Shown one piece after another: positions 33,010-40,448 of a DNA stretch of 64,000 nucleotides (within the stretch, counting starts at the first letter, position 1; each line of letters starts with the position of its first letter). Where the stretch lies: positions 1 to 64,000 of the forward strand of contig CAZTHL010000005.1 in assembly GCA_964613585.1 (NCBI GenBank), given 5' to 3'. The position numbers and the translations under genes are program-made. This stretch comes from CAZTHL01 sp964613585 (lineage in GTDB: Bacteria; Pseudomonadota; Alphaproteobacteria; DSM-16000; Inquilinaceae). The notes below the pieces were generated by a model. It saw nothing but the letters and a program-made list of their open reading frames with translations. It was not told the DNA's origin and did not search any database.

Positions 33010-33291
33010 TCAGGCGCCGCCCTTCTTTCCCGGCACGCCCTCGAGGTCACTGTCATTGGCCGGCTTGTCAGCCATCTCGTCGGCCACGTCCTCGGCGTCA
33101 GCCGGCTTCTGCCGCTCGCTGTCACGGATCCGGCGAATGATCTTGAGCATATCATCAGGCACCGGCTCATTGAGGATATGGTCGAAGGCATCCCGCAGCC
33201 GTCCGCGCACGATATCGTCGTCGCTCACCTGCTGGGCCCTTCTGCGTCGCGACTCGAGGTCGACGACCGTGCTGCCCGGATGTCGCTCCAT
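33010..33291 (-). CDS. nepR: NepR-type anti-sigma factor
   Basis: 93 residues. The core IVRGRLRDAFDHILNEPVPD (residues 27-46), continuing DMLKIIRRI, is the two-helix NepR signature that binds sigma EcfG and, alternatively, phosphorylated PhyR. The flanks are charged and probably disordered; the C-terminal tail (about 57-93) is longer than in many NepR proteins. The ATG at 33291 has GGGGAG eight bases upstream. It converges on phyR instead of sitting next to ecfG, and is divergent from the YqaE-like gene. A GGAAC-N17-GTT candidate lies 44 bases upstream. Confidence 0.85.
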   Translation of the reverse strand: MERHPGSTVVDLESRRRRAQQVSDDDIVRGRLRDAFDHILNEPVPDDMLKIIRRIRDSERQKPADAEDVADEMADKPANDSDLEGVPGKKGGA

Positions 33292-33334
33292 GAACCCGCT
33301 CCCCCGCCGGCCGTCCTGAAACTTAGCGGAACTC

Positions 33335-33359
33335 AACACCGTGTCCACGGTAATGTTCC
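33335..33359 (-). promoter_or_regulatory. EcfG-type promoter candidate for nepR
   Basis: Leftward GGAAC (33359-33355), 17 bases, GTT (33337-33335). A second GGAAC (33364-33360) abuts it. Feedback control of NepR by EcfG is usual in this system. Confidence 0.5.
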
Positions 33360-33438
33360 GTTCCCTTCCAAAGAGTAGCAGTCGTCGCCACCGACGTGCC
33401 AGCCGACCGTGGCAGCAAGGTGCCATCCTGGCTACAAC

Positions 33439-33463
33439 GGAACCACCGCCGCGCCGTCCGGTT
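33439..33463 (+). promoter_or_regulatory. EcfG-type promoter candidate for the YqaE/Pmp3 gene
   Basis: GGAAC (33439-33443), 16 bases, GGTT (33460-33463), 35 bases before the ATG at 33499. Confidence 0.55.
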
Positions 33464-33498
33464 ATCGCCAGCCCGAGACCACTGCACGAAGGTTCGCC

Positions 33499-33696
33499 AT
33501 GTCAACCCAAGCCAACACGAAGCACGACAGCCTCTTCGGCGATCTGCTTAGGATCATTTTGGCCATTCTGCTGCCGCCGCTCGGTGTCTTTCTGGAGGTC
33601 GGCTTCGGCAAGCATTTCTGGCTCAACATCCTGTTGACGATCCTTGGCTACATCCCGGGCATCATTCATGCGGTCTGGGTGATCGCCCGAAAATAG
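33499..33696 (+). CDS. YqaE/Pmp3-family small membrane protein
   Basis: 65 residues with two transmembrane helices. The family motif LRIILAILLPPLGVFLEVGF is followed by FWLNILLTILGYIPGIIHAVWVI. Pmp3/YqaE peptides are induced by osmotic and other stress and are thought to affect membrane potential. The ATG at 33499 gives the standard length plus a hydrophilic N-terminus (STQANTKHDSLFGD). An EcfG-type promoter candidate precedes it and nepR is divergent, which supports membership of the stress regulon. Confidence 0.92.
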   Translation: MSTQANTKHDSLFGDLLRIILAILLPPLGVFLEVGFGKHFWLNILLTILGYIPGIIHAVWVIARK

Positions 33697-33717
33697 CGGC
33701 TGTCGCCACCTGGCAAG

Positions 33718-33861
33718 GCCCAAGTCACTGCCCAAGTCANNNNNNNNNNNNNNNNNNNNNNNNNNNNNNNNNNNNNNNNNNNNNNNNNNNNNNNNNNNNN
33801 NNNNNNNNNNNNNNNNNNNNNNNNNNNNNNNNNNNNNNNGCCCAAGTCACTGCCCAAGTCA
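33718..33861. repeat. 12-base tandem repeat with assembly gap
   Basis: GCCCAAGTCACT units flank the 100-N run (33740-33839) on both sides: the same GCCCAAGTCACTGCCCAAGT string precedes and follows it. The array is therefore longer than shown and its true length is unknown. It lies between the YqaE-like gene and the AI-2E-family permease. Confidence 0.9.
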
Positions 33862-33902
33862 ACGACCAGGACGGCACAGCCAGGCCGACCGGAACCACCG
33901 CT

Positions 33903-34925
33903 ATGAAGACGCCGTGGCTCCTGTGGGGTGCCGTCCTCGCTTTCCTCCTGGGCCTGATCCTGGTCGCCGGGGATGTGCTGCTGCCCTTCTTCTTCGGCGG
34001 TGTCCTGGCCTACGCCTTCGACCCGTCGGTGCGATGGCTCGGCCGGCAGGGAATGCCGCGGGTCTTGGCCGCCTTGCTGATCACCACCGCTGTCGTCCTC
34101 GCGCTGGCCGCCGGCATTGCCATCATCCTGCCCACCCTGGTCAACGACGTCGAGCGGCTGGTCGGGGCGCTTCCCGACCTGATCAATCGGCTGCAGGCGA
34201 CCCTGCGTCCGGTGCTCGGTCCCGCGGCAGAGACCCTGGGCCTGTCGGAGATCGATCCCCAATCGATCGCCGGTCCGGCCACGTCGGCGGTGCAGGGCGT
34301 CTTCGGCACGGTCATGGCCCTGCTGAACTCCGCGCTGCTGATCCTGCTTACGCCGGTCGCGATGTTCTTCTTCCTGAAGGACTGGGGGCGGGTGCTGCGG
34401 CGGCTGAACTCGCTGCTGCCCGACCGCTCGCGGCCGACGGTCGACCGGCTCGTCGGCAGGGCGCATCGCCAACTCGGCGGCTTCGTGCGCGGCGTCGGCC
34501 TGCTGTGTCTGAGCCAGGCCCTCATCCACACGGTGGGCCTGCTGCTGATCGGGCTAGACTTCGCCATCCTGATCGGCCTCATGACCGGGCTGTCGGCGGC
34601 GGTGCCGGTCATCGGCAACCTGCTCATGTTCACGGTGGCGCTTTCCACCGCCATCGTGCAGTTCGACGCCCTGCTCCCTATCCTCCTGGTGGTCGCGCTC
34701 TACGGCGCCTCCCAATTTCTGGAGACCAGCGTGCTGTCGCCCTGGCTTGTGGGAGAGAGCGTGCACCTGCACCCGCTGTGGGTGATCTTCGCGCTGCTGA
34801 TCGGCGGCAAGCTGTTCGGCGTCATGGGGGCCATCCTGGCGCTGCCGGCGGCGGCGGTACTTCAGGTGTTCGCCACCGCCGCCATCGACGCCTACCAGAA
34901 CAGCGACATCAAGGAGGAGGGGTAA
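33903..34925 (+). CDS. AI-2E transporter (PerM) family membrane protein
   Basis: 340 residues with about seven to eight helices. The family pattern is visible: an N-terminal helix pair (FLLGLILVAGDVLLPFFFGG, then AYAFDPSVRWL), a hydrophilic middle region and the C-terminal signature VIGNLLMFT followed by SQFLETSVLSPWLVG. Members include TqsA-type autoinducer exporters and many of unknown substrate. The C-terminus is acidic (NSDIKEEG). It lies 206 bases (including the gap) after the YqaE-like gene on the same strand and could be read from its promoter. The specific substrate is not predictable. Confidence 0.88.
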   Translation: MKTPWLLWGAVLAFLLGLILVAGDVLLPFFFGGVLAYAFDPSVRWLGRQGMPRVLAALLITTAVVLALAAGIAIILPTLVNDVERLVGALPDLINRLQATLRPVLGPAAETLGLSEIDPQSIAGPATSAVQGVFGTVMALLNSALLILLTPVAMFFFLKDWGRVLRRLNSLLPDRSRPTVDRLVGRAHRQLGGFVRGVGLLCLSQALIHTVGLLLIGLDFAILIGLMTGLSAAVPVIGNLLMFTVALSTAIVQFDALLPILLVVALYGASQFLETSVLSPWLVGESVHLHPLWVIFALLIGGKLFGVMGAILALPAAAVLQVFATAAIDAYQNSDIKEEG

Positions 34926-35086
34926 AGGAGGACAGGTGTGGGCAGGCTCACCCTGCCGACCCGCGATCTCCCGAACCGAAAGGTATCCCTTCAAGGGGGC
35001 ATCGGGACGTGCGCGTGGCGGCAGGGCGGCCCTTGGGCGACGGACCTCATCGTGATCAAATGCGGCCCGTCGCCGGCCCTGGTAAC

Positions 35087-35119
35087 CGGCTGGGGTGATC
35101 GGCTGGGGTGATCGGCTGG
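35087..35119 (+). repeat. 13-base tandem repeat
   Basis: CGGCTGGGGTGAT twice perfectly (35087-35112) and a partial third unit. It lies just beyond the 3' end of the lipoprotein gene at 35142. Confidence 0.8.
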
Positions 35120-35141
35120 CCGGGCAGGTCCCGGCGCGGCA

Positions 35142-35348
35142 CTACTGGTTGGTGGCGTCCTCAACCGCCTCGCCGGTCTCGTCGGCGGCCTCGCCGACCG
35201 CGTCGGTGCCTTCCTCGAACATCTCGCCCGTCTCCTCGCCGATATCGTCCTCGATAACCTCCTCGTCCTCGCAGCCGGTAAGCGGCGCGGCGGCAATGGC
35301 GGCCATGAAGGCGACGGCGAACGGCAGAGCGGAACGTTTGCGGGTCAT
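35142..35348 (-). CDS. Small acidic lipoprotein, entericidin-like
   Basis: 68 residues: MTRKRSALPFAVAFMAAIAA leads to a lipobox (LTGC, Cys at residue 26). A very acidic tail follows with a repeated TGEMFEEG, DAVGEAADETGEAVEDA pattern. The tail resembles that of the 43-residue lipoprotein at 31287 (GEAIEEA), so the two may be related. A perfect GGAAC-N16-CGTT promoter candidate lies 88 bases upstream. The product should be an outer- or inner-membrane-anchored periplasmic peptide; its role is unknown. Confidence 0.82.
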   Translation of the reverse strand: MTRKRSALPFAVAFMAAIAAAPLTGCEDEEVIEDDIGEETGEMFEEGTDAVGEAADETGEAVEDATNQ

Positions 35349-35435
35349 GGCAGATGTCTCCCAGAGGCAAGAGTGGCTGTTAAGAGGAAGGCCGCGGTGG
35401 AGCAGGTAACGTCACGCGGCGAGACCTGCGCCGTC

Positions 35436-35460
35436 AACGTGCCATAAGAGGCCGGGTTCC
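35436..35460 (-). promoter_or_regulatory. EcfG-type promoter candidate for the acidic lipoprotein
   Basis: Leftward GGAAC (35460-35456), 16 bases, CGTT (35439-35436): a perfect consensus match. Confidence 0.65.
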
Positions 35461-36031
35461 CGTGCCTCTTCCGGCCCGACCGGACCCGCGCCGAGCAGAA
35501 GCATTGGCTGAGGCCGTGTACGGCACAAGCGAAGCTTGAGCACGATCCCGGCAAGCCTGGAACGCATCCTCACCGCCGGCTCAGGTGTATTTAGGGACGG
35601 CGATGTGACAAGTATGGGAAAAACACCCGCTTCCACCGATTTTACAAATCTGGCCTTGGTTCCGACAGCACCCGTGCCTCAATGGCACCGCGTGCGGCGG
35701 CCGTGGTCCAAGCCGGAAGCGGCCGCAATGCTTCGTTCAGGCAATATCCGCTTCCGGCGCGCCGGGACCGCAGCAGGCCGACCACCGGCGAGCCGACGCG
35801 TTGACCCGTCGCCTCGGCTTGGGGCGTGGCCGCCAACCCTCGGCCGCCCGGGCGCGCCGTCGCGCGCCAACTGGGTGACGCTGTCGACTCGCGGGCATGA
35901 GGGGCGAGACGCGTCGACGGCAGCAGGTGGGCGACCACGTGCGCGGTGGCCCTGCCGATTTGAGCGCGAAACCCGCGATGACCGCCGTGTCACCACCGAC
36001 CTAAGGCCGGCCCGGGGCGGCGCGCGCCGGC
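35461..36031. other. Intergenic stretch before tRNA-Glu; no gene seen
   Basis: About 570 bases with a lower-GC patch near 35590-35660. It contains a stem-loop with perfect 10-base arms CCGGAAGCGG (35713-35722) and CCGCTTCCGG (35748-35757), and one copy of the hairpin-rich dispersed repeat. Open frames here overlap the repeats and look non-coding. Confidence 0.55.
35785..35901 (-). repeat. Hairpin-rich dispersed repeat, copy 1
   Basis: Read leftward it begins CTCATGCCCGCGAG, passes CGCGACGGCGCGCCCGGGCGG and ends with a GCCGAGGCGACGGG ... GTCGGCTCGCC imperfect hairpin. It is recognisably the same element as copies at 37302, 50417 and 52351. Confidence 0.65.
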
Positions 36032-36107
36032 TGGCGTCCCCAAGGGGATTCGAACCCCTGTTGCCGCCGTGAGAGGGCGGTGTCCTGGGCCTCTAGACGA
36101 TGGGGAC
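36032..36107 (-). tRNA. tRNA-Glu (anticodon CTC)
   Basis: Leftward, the gene starts GTCCCCATCGTCTAGAGG. The acceptor arm GTCCCC pairs with GGGGAC. The anticodon arm is CCGCC-CTCTCAC-GGCGG, giving anticodon CTC (reads GAG). The T arm is AGGGG-TTCGAAT-CCCCT and CCA is encoded (36032-36034). The GTCTAGAGGCCCAGGAC D-arm region is typical of bacterial tRNA-Glu. No integrase gene or attachment-site duplication is seen nearby. Confidence 0.95.
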
Positions 36108-36270
36108 CCTTGAGCCGGAAACGGTGGCGGCGGCTCGCCGACAAGCCCCGCATTTAGGCAAAGCCGCCGCCGCTGGCAACCCCCCAGAGCCATTCTGCCT
36201 GGGCTGCCGGCGCCGAGGCGTGTCCGTTGAGTCGCGAATGGCCCGCATGATCGCTGCCGGCGCGCGCCGC

Positions 36271-37248
36271 CTATTCCGAGGCCAGCTGGTGGTCGAGCCG
36301 CTCGTCGAGGAGCCCGGCCGGCTCCTGGTGGATCACCACCTGCGCCGCGGGGAATGCCGCCGTCACCGCGCCCTCGACCGCGTCGGTGATCTCGTGCGCG
36401 CGCCACAAGGGAAGGCTACCGTCAAGCTCGAGATGAAACTCGATGAACTCGCCCAGGCTCGAGCCGCGAGTGCGCAGGTCGTGCAGCCCGCGCACCGACG
36501 GATGCCGCAGCACCACCGCCTCGACCCGGTCCCGATACTCGTCGGGCATCTCCCGATCCATCAGCGTCCGCACCGCGTCCAGGCCGATCCGCCGGGCGTT
36601 CCACAGCAGGTAGGCGGCGATGCCGAGACCGGCGACCTGGTCGACCCAGACGATGCCCGTCCAGTGGACCATCCCCAGGGCCACGATCACCGAGACCGCG
36701 GCCAGCAGATCGCCGGTGTAATGCAGCCGGTCGGCGGCGATGGCCTGGGAGCCGGAAAGCCGGATCACGCGCTGCTGGAACACCACGAGGCCCGCCGTCA
36801 GGACGATCGACAGCACCATGGCGGCGACACCGAGCCAGGGCGCCTGGATCGGCTGCGGATCGATCAGCCGGCGCGCTGCGTCGACGATGATGAACAGGCC
36901 GGAGCCGGCGATGAACGCCGCCTGCGCCAAGGCGCTCAGCGCCTCCGCCTTGCCATGACCGAAACGGTGCGACACCGTCGGCGGCCGCAGCGCCAGGCGC
37001 ACCGAAACGAGGGTGATCAGCGAGGCGGCGATGTCCGCCAAGCTGTCGACCAGGGAGGAGAGCACCGCCACCGAGCCGGTGACCAGCGCCGCCGACAGCT
37101 TGGTCACGGCCAGAAGGCCGGCCACGGTCACGCTGGCCAGGGCCGCGCGACGGCGCCAGCGGCCGGCCTCCTCCGACCAGCCGTCGCCGCTTGTGGCCGC
37201 GAGGCGATGCTCGTAGGCGAAATCCGATGCCGGCCGACGCCCCGTCAT
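36271..37248 (-). CDS. Cation diffusion facilitator (FieF-like) metal exporter
   Basis: 325 residues, six helices and a C-terminal cytoplasmic metallochaperone-like domain. The helix II site SSLVDSLADIAAS and helix V site ADRLHYTGD supply the DxxxD and HxxxD metal ligands of the Zn/Fe/Cd exporters. HRFGHGKAEALSAL is another family signature. The C-terminal domain (VLRHPSVRGLHDLRTR, FHLELDG) is intact. GAGGAGCGGCGACC is a strong ribosome site for the ATG at 37248. It stands alone; the metal preferred is not certain. Confidence 0.92.
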   Translation of the reverse strand: MTGRRPASDFAYEHRLAATSGDGWSEEAGRWRRRAALASVTVAGLLAVTKLSAALVTGSVAVLSSLVDSLADIAASLITLVSVRLALRPPTVSHRFGHGKAEALSALAQAAFIAGSGLFIIVDAARRLIDPQPIQAPWLGVAAMVLSIVLTAGLVVFQQRVIRLSGSQAIAADRLHYTGDLLAAVSVIVALGMVHWTGIVWVDQVAGLGIAAYLLWNARRIGLDAVRTLMDREMPDEYRDRVEAVVLRHPSVRGLHDLRTRGSSLGEFIEFHLELDGSLPLWRAHEITDAVEGAVTAAFPAAQVVIHQEPAGLLDERLDHQLASE

Positions 37249-37301
37249 GGTCGCCGCTCCTCACATGATTCCTGGATGATGCTGCAGCCGGCCGGACATT
37301 G

Positions 37302-37397
37302 TCATGCCGCCGAGCCAAAGAGATGGTTCGTCGGCTCGGCTTGGGGGCGCGCCCGCCGACCCTGACGCCGCCCGTGCGCGCCGTCGCGAGCCCATGG
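37302..37397 (-). repeat. Hairpin-rich dispersed repeat, copy 2
   Basis: Leftward: CATGGGCTCGCGACGGCGCG, a GGCGTCAGGGT section, then GCCGAGCC ... GGCTCGGC as a perfect 8-base stem, ending GGCATGAC. It lies between the CDF gene start and the histidine kinase end. Confidence 0.7.
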
Positions 37398-37488
37398 TCG
37401 AAGCCATCGGCTTGCTGGTATCAGACAGTGAACAGGTGTTCAAATCTTGAAGACAATGATCCGGGCGCCCGCGGCATCCCGGCCGCCG

Positions 37489-38925
37489 TCAGCCGGGCAG
37501 GCGCATGCCGAAGGTGGTGCCCTGCGCGCCCGTGTCGACCAGCCGAAGCTCGCCGCGATGAGCCTCCAGGATCTCTCGGGAGATGGCGAGGCCGAGGCCG
37601 GTGCCGCCGGGGCGGGCGCTGCCGGCGAATGGCTTGAACAGGTGCTCGCGCGCCCGCGGCGGCAGGCCTGGTCCGTTGTCGGCGACGGACACGGCGATGC
37701 CGTCCGGCTCCTGCGCGGCCGACACGGTGACCCGGCTGGCTCCGGACTGGAAGGCGTTGCGGCCGAGGTTGACGAGGACCCGGCGCAGTTGCTCCCGATC
37801 GGCGTGCACCGCGAGGTCGGTCGGCACGCTGTTGATCCAGCGCGATTCGCCGTTGTGAACGACCGACACGTCGGTCTCCACGGCGGCGACCAGCTCGTGC
37901 AGGTTCACCTCGGCCAGCTGCAACGGCGGCTCGCTGTCCCGGGTGTAGGCGAGCGTGCGCTGGCACAGCTCCGTGGCCCGGTCGATCGCCTCGAACAGCT
38001 GGGTCGCGGTCCGCTGCACCTCCGGATTGTCGCTCATGGCGAGCCGCTCGGACACCAGGGAGGCGGTGGCCAGGATGTTGCGCAGGTCGTGGTTGATCTT
38101 GGTGACGGCGGTGCCCAGGGCGGCCAGGCGGTCGCGCTGCTTGAGCGCCGCGCGGATCGCGCTTTGCATGTGATGCAGCTCGCGCTGCGCGACCCCCACC
38201 TCGTCGCCGCGCCCGCTGGGCACGATGATGGTGCCGGCATCGTCGGGGTTCTCCCGGAACGCCACCATCTTCTCGGTGAAGCGGGTGAGCGGGCGGACGG
38301 TCAGCCAGTGCAGCGCGGCAAACACGAGCGTCGCCGTGATCAGGGAGATGACCACGGACAGCGCGAGGATCCGCCAGGAGAAGTCAACCATGGCCTTATG
38401 CAGCTCGGCCTCGTCCATGATCAGCAGGACGTAGGCGGAGCTCTCGCGCGGCGACGGCCCCTCGACACGCAGCACCCGGTCGCCGCCGTTGAGCAGGGTG
38501 TCGAAGCCGTCGGCAATGACCTCGAGCACCTTGCGCTCACCCAGGTCGACGAAGATGTCCGGCTCGGGCGGGACCAGGTCGCCCAGGATATAGGTGCGCT
38601 GCTCCCGCGGCCGGCGCAGGTCGATCATGTAGGCGCCGACGCTGTCGAGCAACTCCTGCTCCAGGGCGTCGGTGACCATGGCGTCGGGGGCGGCCACGAC
38701 GGACAGGGCCGCCAGATGCCCCTCGGCCAGCTTGTCCATGAGGAACACCAGGCGGAAGCGGGCGATCGAGGGCGTGTAGATGAGCACCTCGGCCAGCATG
38801 ACGAACAGCACCGTCATGACCAGCAGGCGTGCGGACAGGCTTCGGCTCAGCGATCCCAGGCTCATCACCATGTCCCGCGGGCCGACCCGCAGGTCGACCG
38901 CCAGGCTGCGACCGGGGTTCGTCAT
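37489..38925 (-). CDS. Membrane sensor histidine kinase
   Basis: 478 residues. Two transmembrane helices (about 32-50 and 185-207) enclose a periplasmic sensor of about 135 residues. A HAMP domain (LTVRPLTRFTEKM), a HisKA domain with the H-box AVTKINHDLRNILATASLV and an HATPase domain (LVNLGRNAF, VADNGPGLP, GGTGLGLAISREI) follow. The H-box HDLRN differs from the usual HELRT/HELNN. No response regulator gene adjoins, so it is an orphan. It lies downstream of, and in the same direction as, the reductase/TVP38 pair, with a 68-base gap. Confidence 0.9.
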   Translation of the reverse strand: MTNPGRSLAVDLRVGPRDMVMSLGSLSRSLSARLLVMTVLFVMLAEVLIYTPSIARFRLVFLMDKLAEGHLAALSVVAAPDAMVTDALEQELLDSVGAYMIDLRRPREQRTYILGDLVPPEPDIFVDLGERKVLEVIADGFDTLLNGGDRVLRVEGPSPRESSAYVLLIMDEAELHKAMVDFSWRILALSVVISLITATLVFAALHWLTVRPLTRFTEKMVAFRENPDDAGTIIVPSGRGDEVGVAQRELHHMQSAIRAALKQRDRLAALGTAVTKINHDLRNILATASLVSERLAMSDNPEVQRTATQLFEAIDRATELCQRTLAYTRDSEPPLQLAEVNLHELVAAVETDVSVVHNGESRWINSVPTDLAVHADREQLRRVLVNLGRNAFQSGASRVTVSAAQEPDGIAVSVADNGPGLPPRAREHLFKPFAGSARPGGTGLGLAISREILEAHRGELRLVDTGAQGTTFGMRLPG

Positions 38926-38993
38926 AGCATATCCGGCCCGGCTCGATGGGGCCGGCCGCGCCGGTCCCGGGATATTTCCCGGGGTCGGAAGGG

Positions 38994-40445
38994 TCAGCCG
39001 AAGCGGCCCAGGAAGCGCACGATCCTGCGTGTGCGCTCGCTGAACAGCGTGGGCGTATAGTATGCGCCGCCGGCCCGCTTGCTGACCTCTCCCAAGGTGG
39101 GATAGGGCGCGATCAGATTGGCCATGGCGCCGATCTTCAATCCCTGGGCGATTGCCAGCACCCAGGTCAGGATCAGCTCGCCGGCGTGCGGACCGACCAG
39201 GGTGGCGCCGAGGATCCGGCCCCGCCGGGTGACGATGATCTTCGCCAGCCCCTCCGCCTCCGCCTCCGCCTGGGCCCGGTCGTTCTCGTGGAAGCCCCAG
39301 CGAAGGATGCGAACCTCGCCGTGGCGCTCGCGCGCCTGCGCCTCGTTCAGCCCGACATGGGCCAGCTCGGGGTCGGTGTAGGTGACCCAGGGCAGGGCGT
39401 CGGCGCGCTGCCTGGAGGGCAGGCGGAACAGCGCGTTCTTGATCACCACACCGGCCTGATAGCCGGCCATGTGGGTGAACTGGTAGCCGCCGGTGACGTC
39501 GCCGAGGGCGTAGATCCGCTTGTTGGAGGTGCGCAGCCGGTCGTCGACCTCGATGCCGCGCTCCGAATAGGCGATCCCGGCCCGCTCGAGATCCATGCCG
39601 TCCACCGTCGGCCGCCGTCCCGTCGCGATCAGCAGGTCGCTGCCGACGATCCGGGCCTCGCCCTCGTCGCTTCCGAGCACGACCGCCAGGCCGTTGCCCT
39701 CCCGCTCGATCCGGCGCACCTCGACCTGCTCCCGCAGGTCGACCCCCTCGCGCCCCAGCGCACGGCGGACGATCTCGACCAGCTCCGGATCGTCCTTCGG
39801 CAGGATGGCGCGCCGCTCGAGCACGGTGACCCGGCTGCCCAGCCGCCGATGCGCCTGAGCCATCTCGATGCCGATCGGACCGCCCCCGAGGACGATGAGA
39901 TGCTCGGGCTGGGCGCGCTTGTCGAACAGGGTCTCGTTGGTGAGGTACGGCACCTGATCGAGGCCCGGCAGGTCCGGGATGCGCGGCCCGGAGCCGGTGG
40001 CCACCACGAAGCGGCGGGCGCGCACCTCCGTCGGACCGGCCTGCAGGCGGTCGGGGCCGGTGAAGCGGGCATGCTCGCGCAGCACGGTGACGCCGAAACC
40101 CTCGAACCGCTCCTGGCTGTCCATCGGCGCGATGGCCTCGATGACGCCGTGGACATGGGCGTGCACCCGGGCGAAGTCGATGTCCGGCTCGTGCCCGTCG
40201 ACACCGAAGCGCCCGGCCCGCCGGACCGTGTGCGCGGCGCGGGCGGCGGCGATCAGCGCCTTCGACGGCACGCAGCCGTAGTTGAGGCAGTCGCCGCCCA
40301 TGCGCCCCCGCTCGATGAGCACGGTCTCGGCCCCCATCTGCGAGGCGCCGGCGGCGACGCTGAGGCCGCCGGAGCCGGCGCCGATGACGCAGAGGTCGGC
40401 CCGGATCCGTGCCGGCGGGGAGTCGGAGCCGTCAACGCCGGCCAT
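38994..40445 (-). CDS. FAD-dependent pyridine nucleotide-disulfide oxidoreductase
   Basis: 483 residues of the dihydrolipoamide dehydrogenase/mercuric reductase superfamily. The FAD motif VIGAGSGGLSVA is followed by the redox pair CLNYGC, an NAD(P)H motif LGGGPIGIEMAQAHRRLG, ALGDVTG near the FAD ribityl site and a C-terminal dimer domain (VTYTDPELAHVGL). The expected HP.. catalytic histidine region is altered to LIAPYPTLGEV. It begins three bases after the TVP38-like gene. Such pairs are widespread and often called mercuric-reductase-like, but no mer genes are here, so substrate is unknown. Confidence 0.9.
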   Translation of the reverse strand: MAGVDGSDSPPARIRADLCVIGAGSGGLSVAAGASQMGAETVLIERGRMGGDCLNYGCVPSKALIAAARAAHTVRRAGRFGVDGHEPDIDFARVHAHVHGVIEAIAPMDSQERFEGFGVTVLREHARFTGPDRLQAGPTEVRARRFVVATGSGPRIPDLPGLDQVPYLTNETLFDKRAQPEHLIVLGGGPIGIEMAQAHRRLGSRVTVLERRAILPKDDPELVEIVRRALGREGVDLREQVEVRRIEREGNGLAVVLGSDEGEARIVGSDLLIATGRRPTVDGMDLERAGIAYSERGIEVDDRLRTSNKRIYALGDVTGGYQFTHMAGYQAGVVIKNALFRLPSRQRADALPWVTYTDPELAHVGLNEAQARERHGEVRILRWGFHENDRAQAEAEAEGLAKIIVTRRGRILGATLVGPHAGELILTWVLAIAQGLKIGAMANLIAPYPTLGEVSKRAGGAYYTPTLFSERTRRIVRFLGRFG

Positions 40446-40448
40446 GCG

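Noticed and set aside
36032..36107. tRNA-Glu as an integration site for a genomic island
   Set aside because: No integrase, no duplicated tRNA 3' end and no change to phage- or plasmid-like genes on either side.
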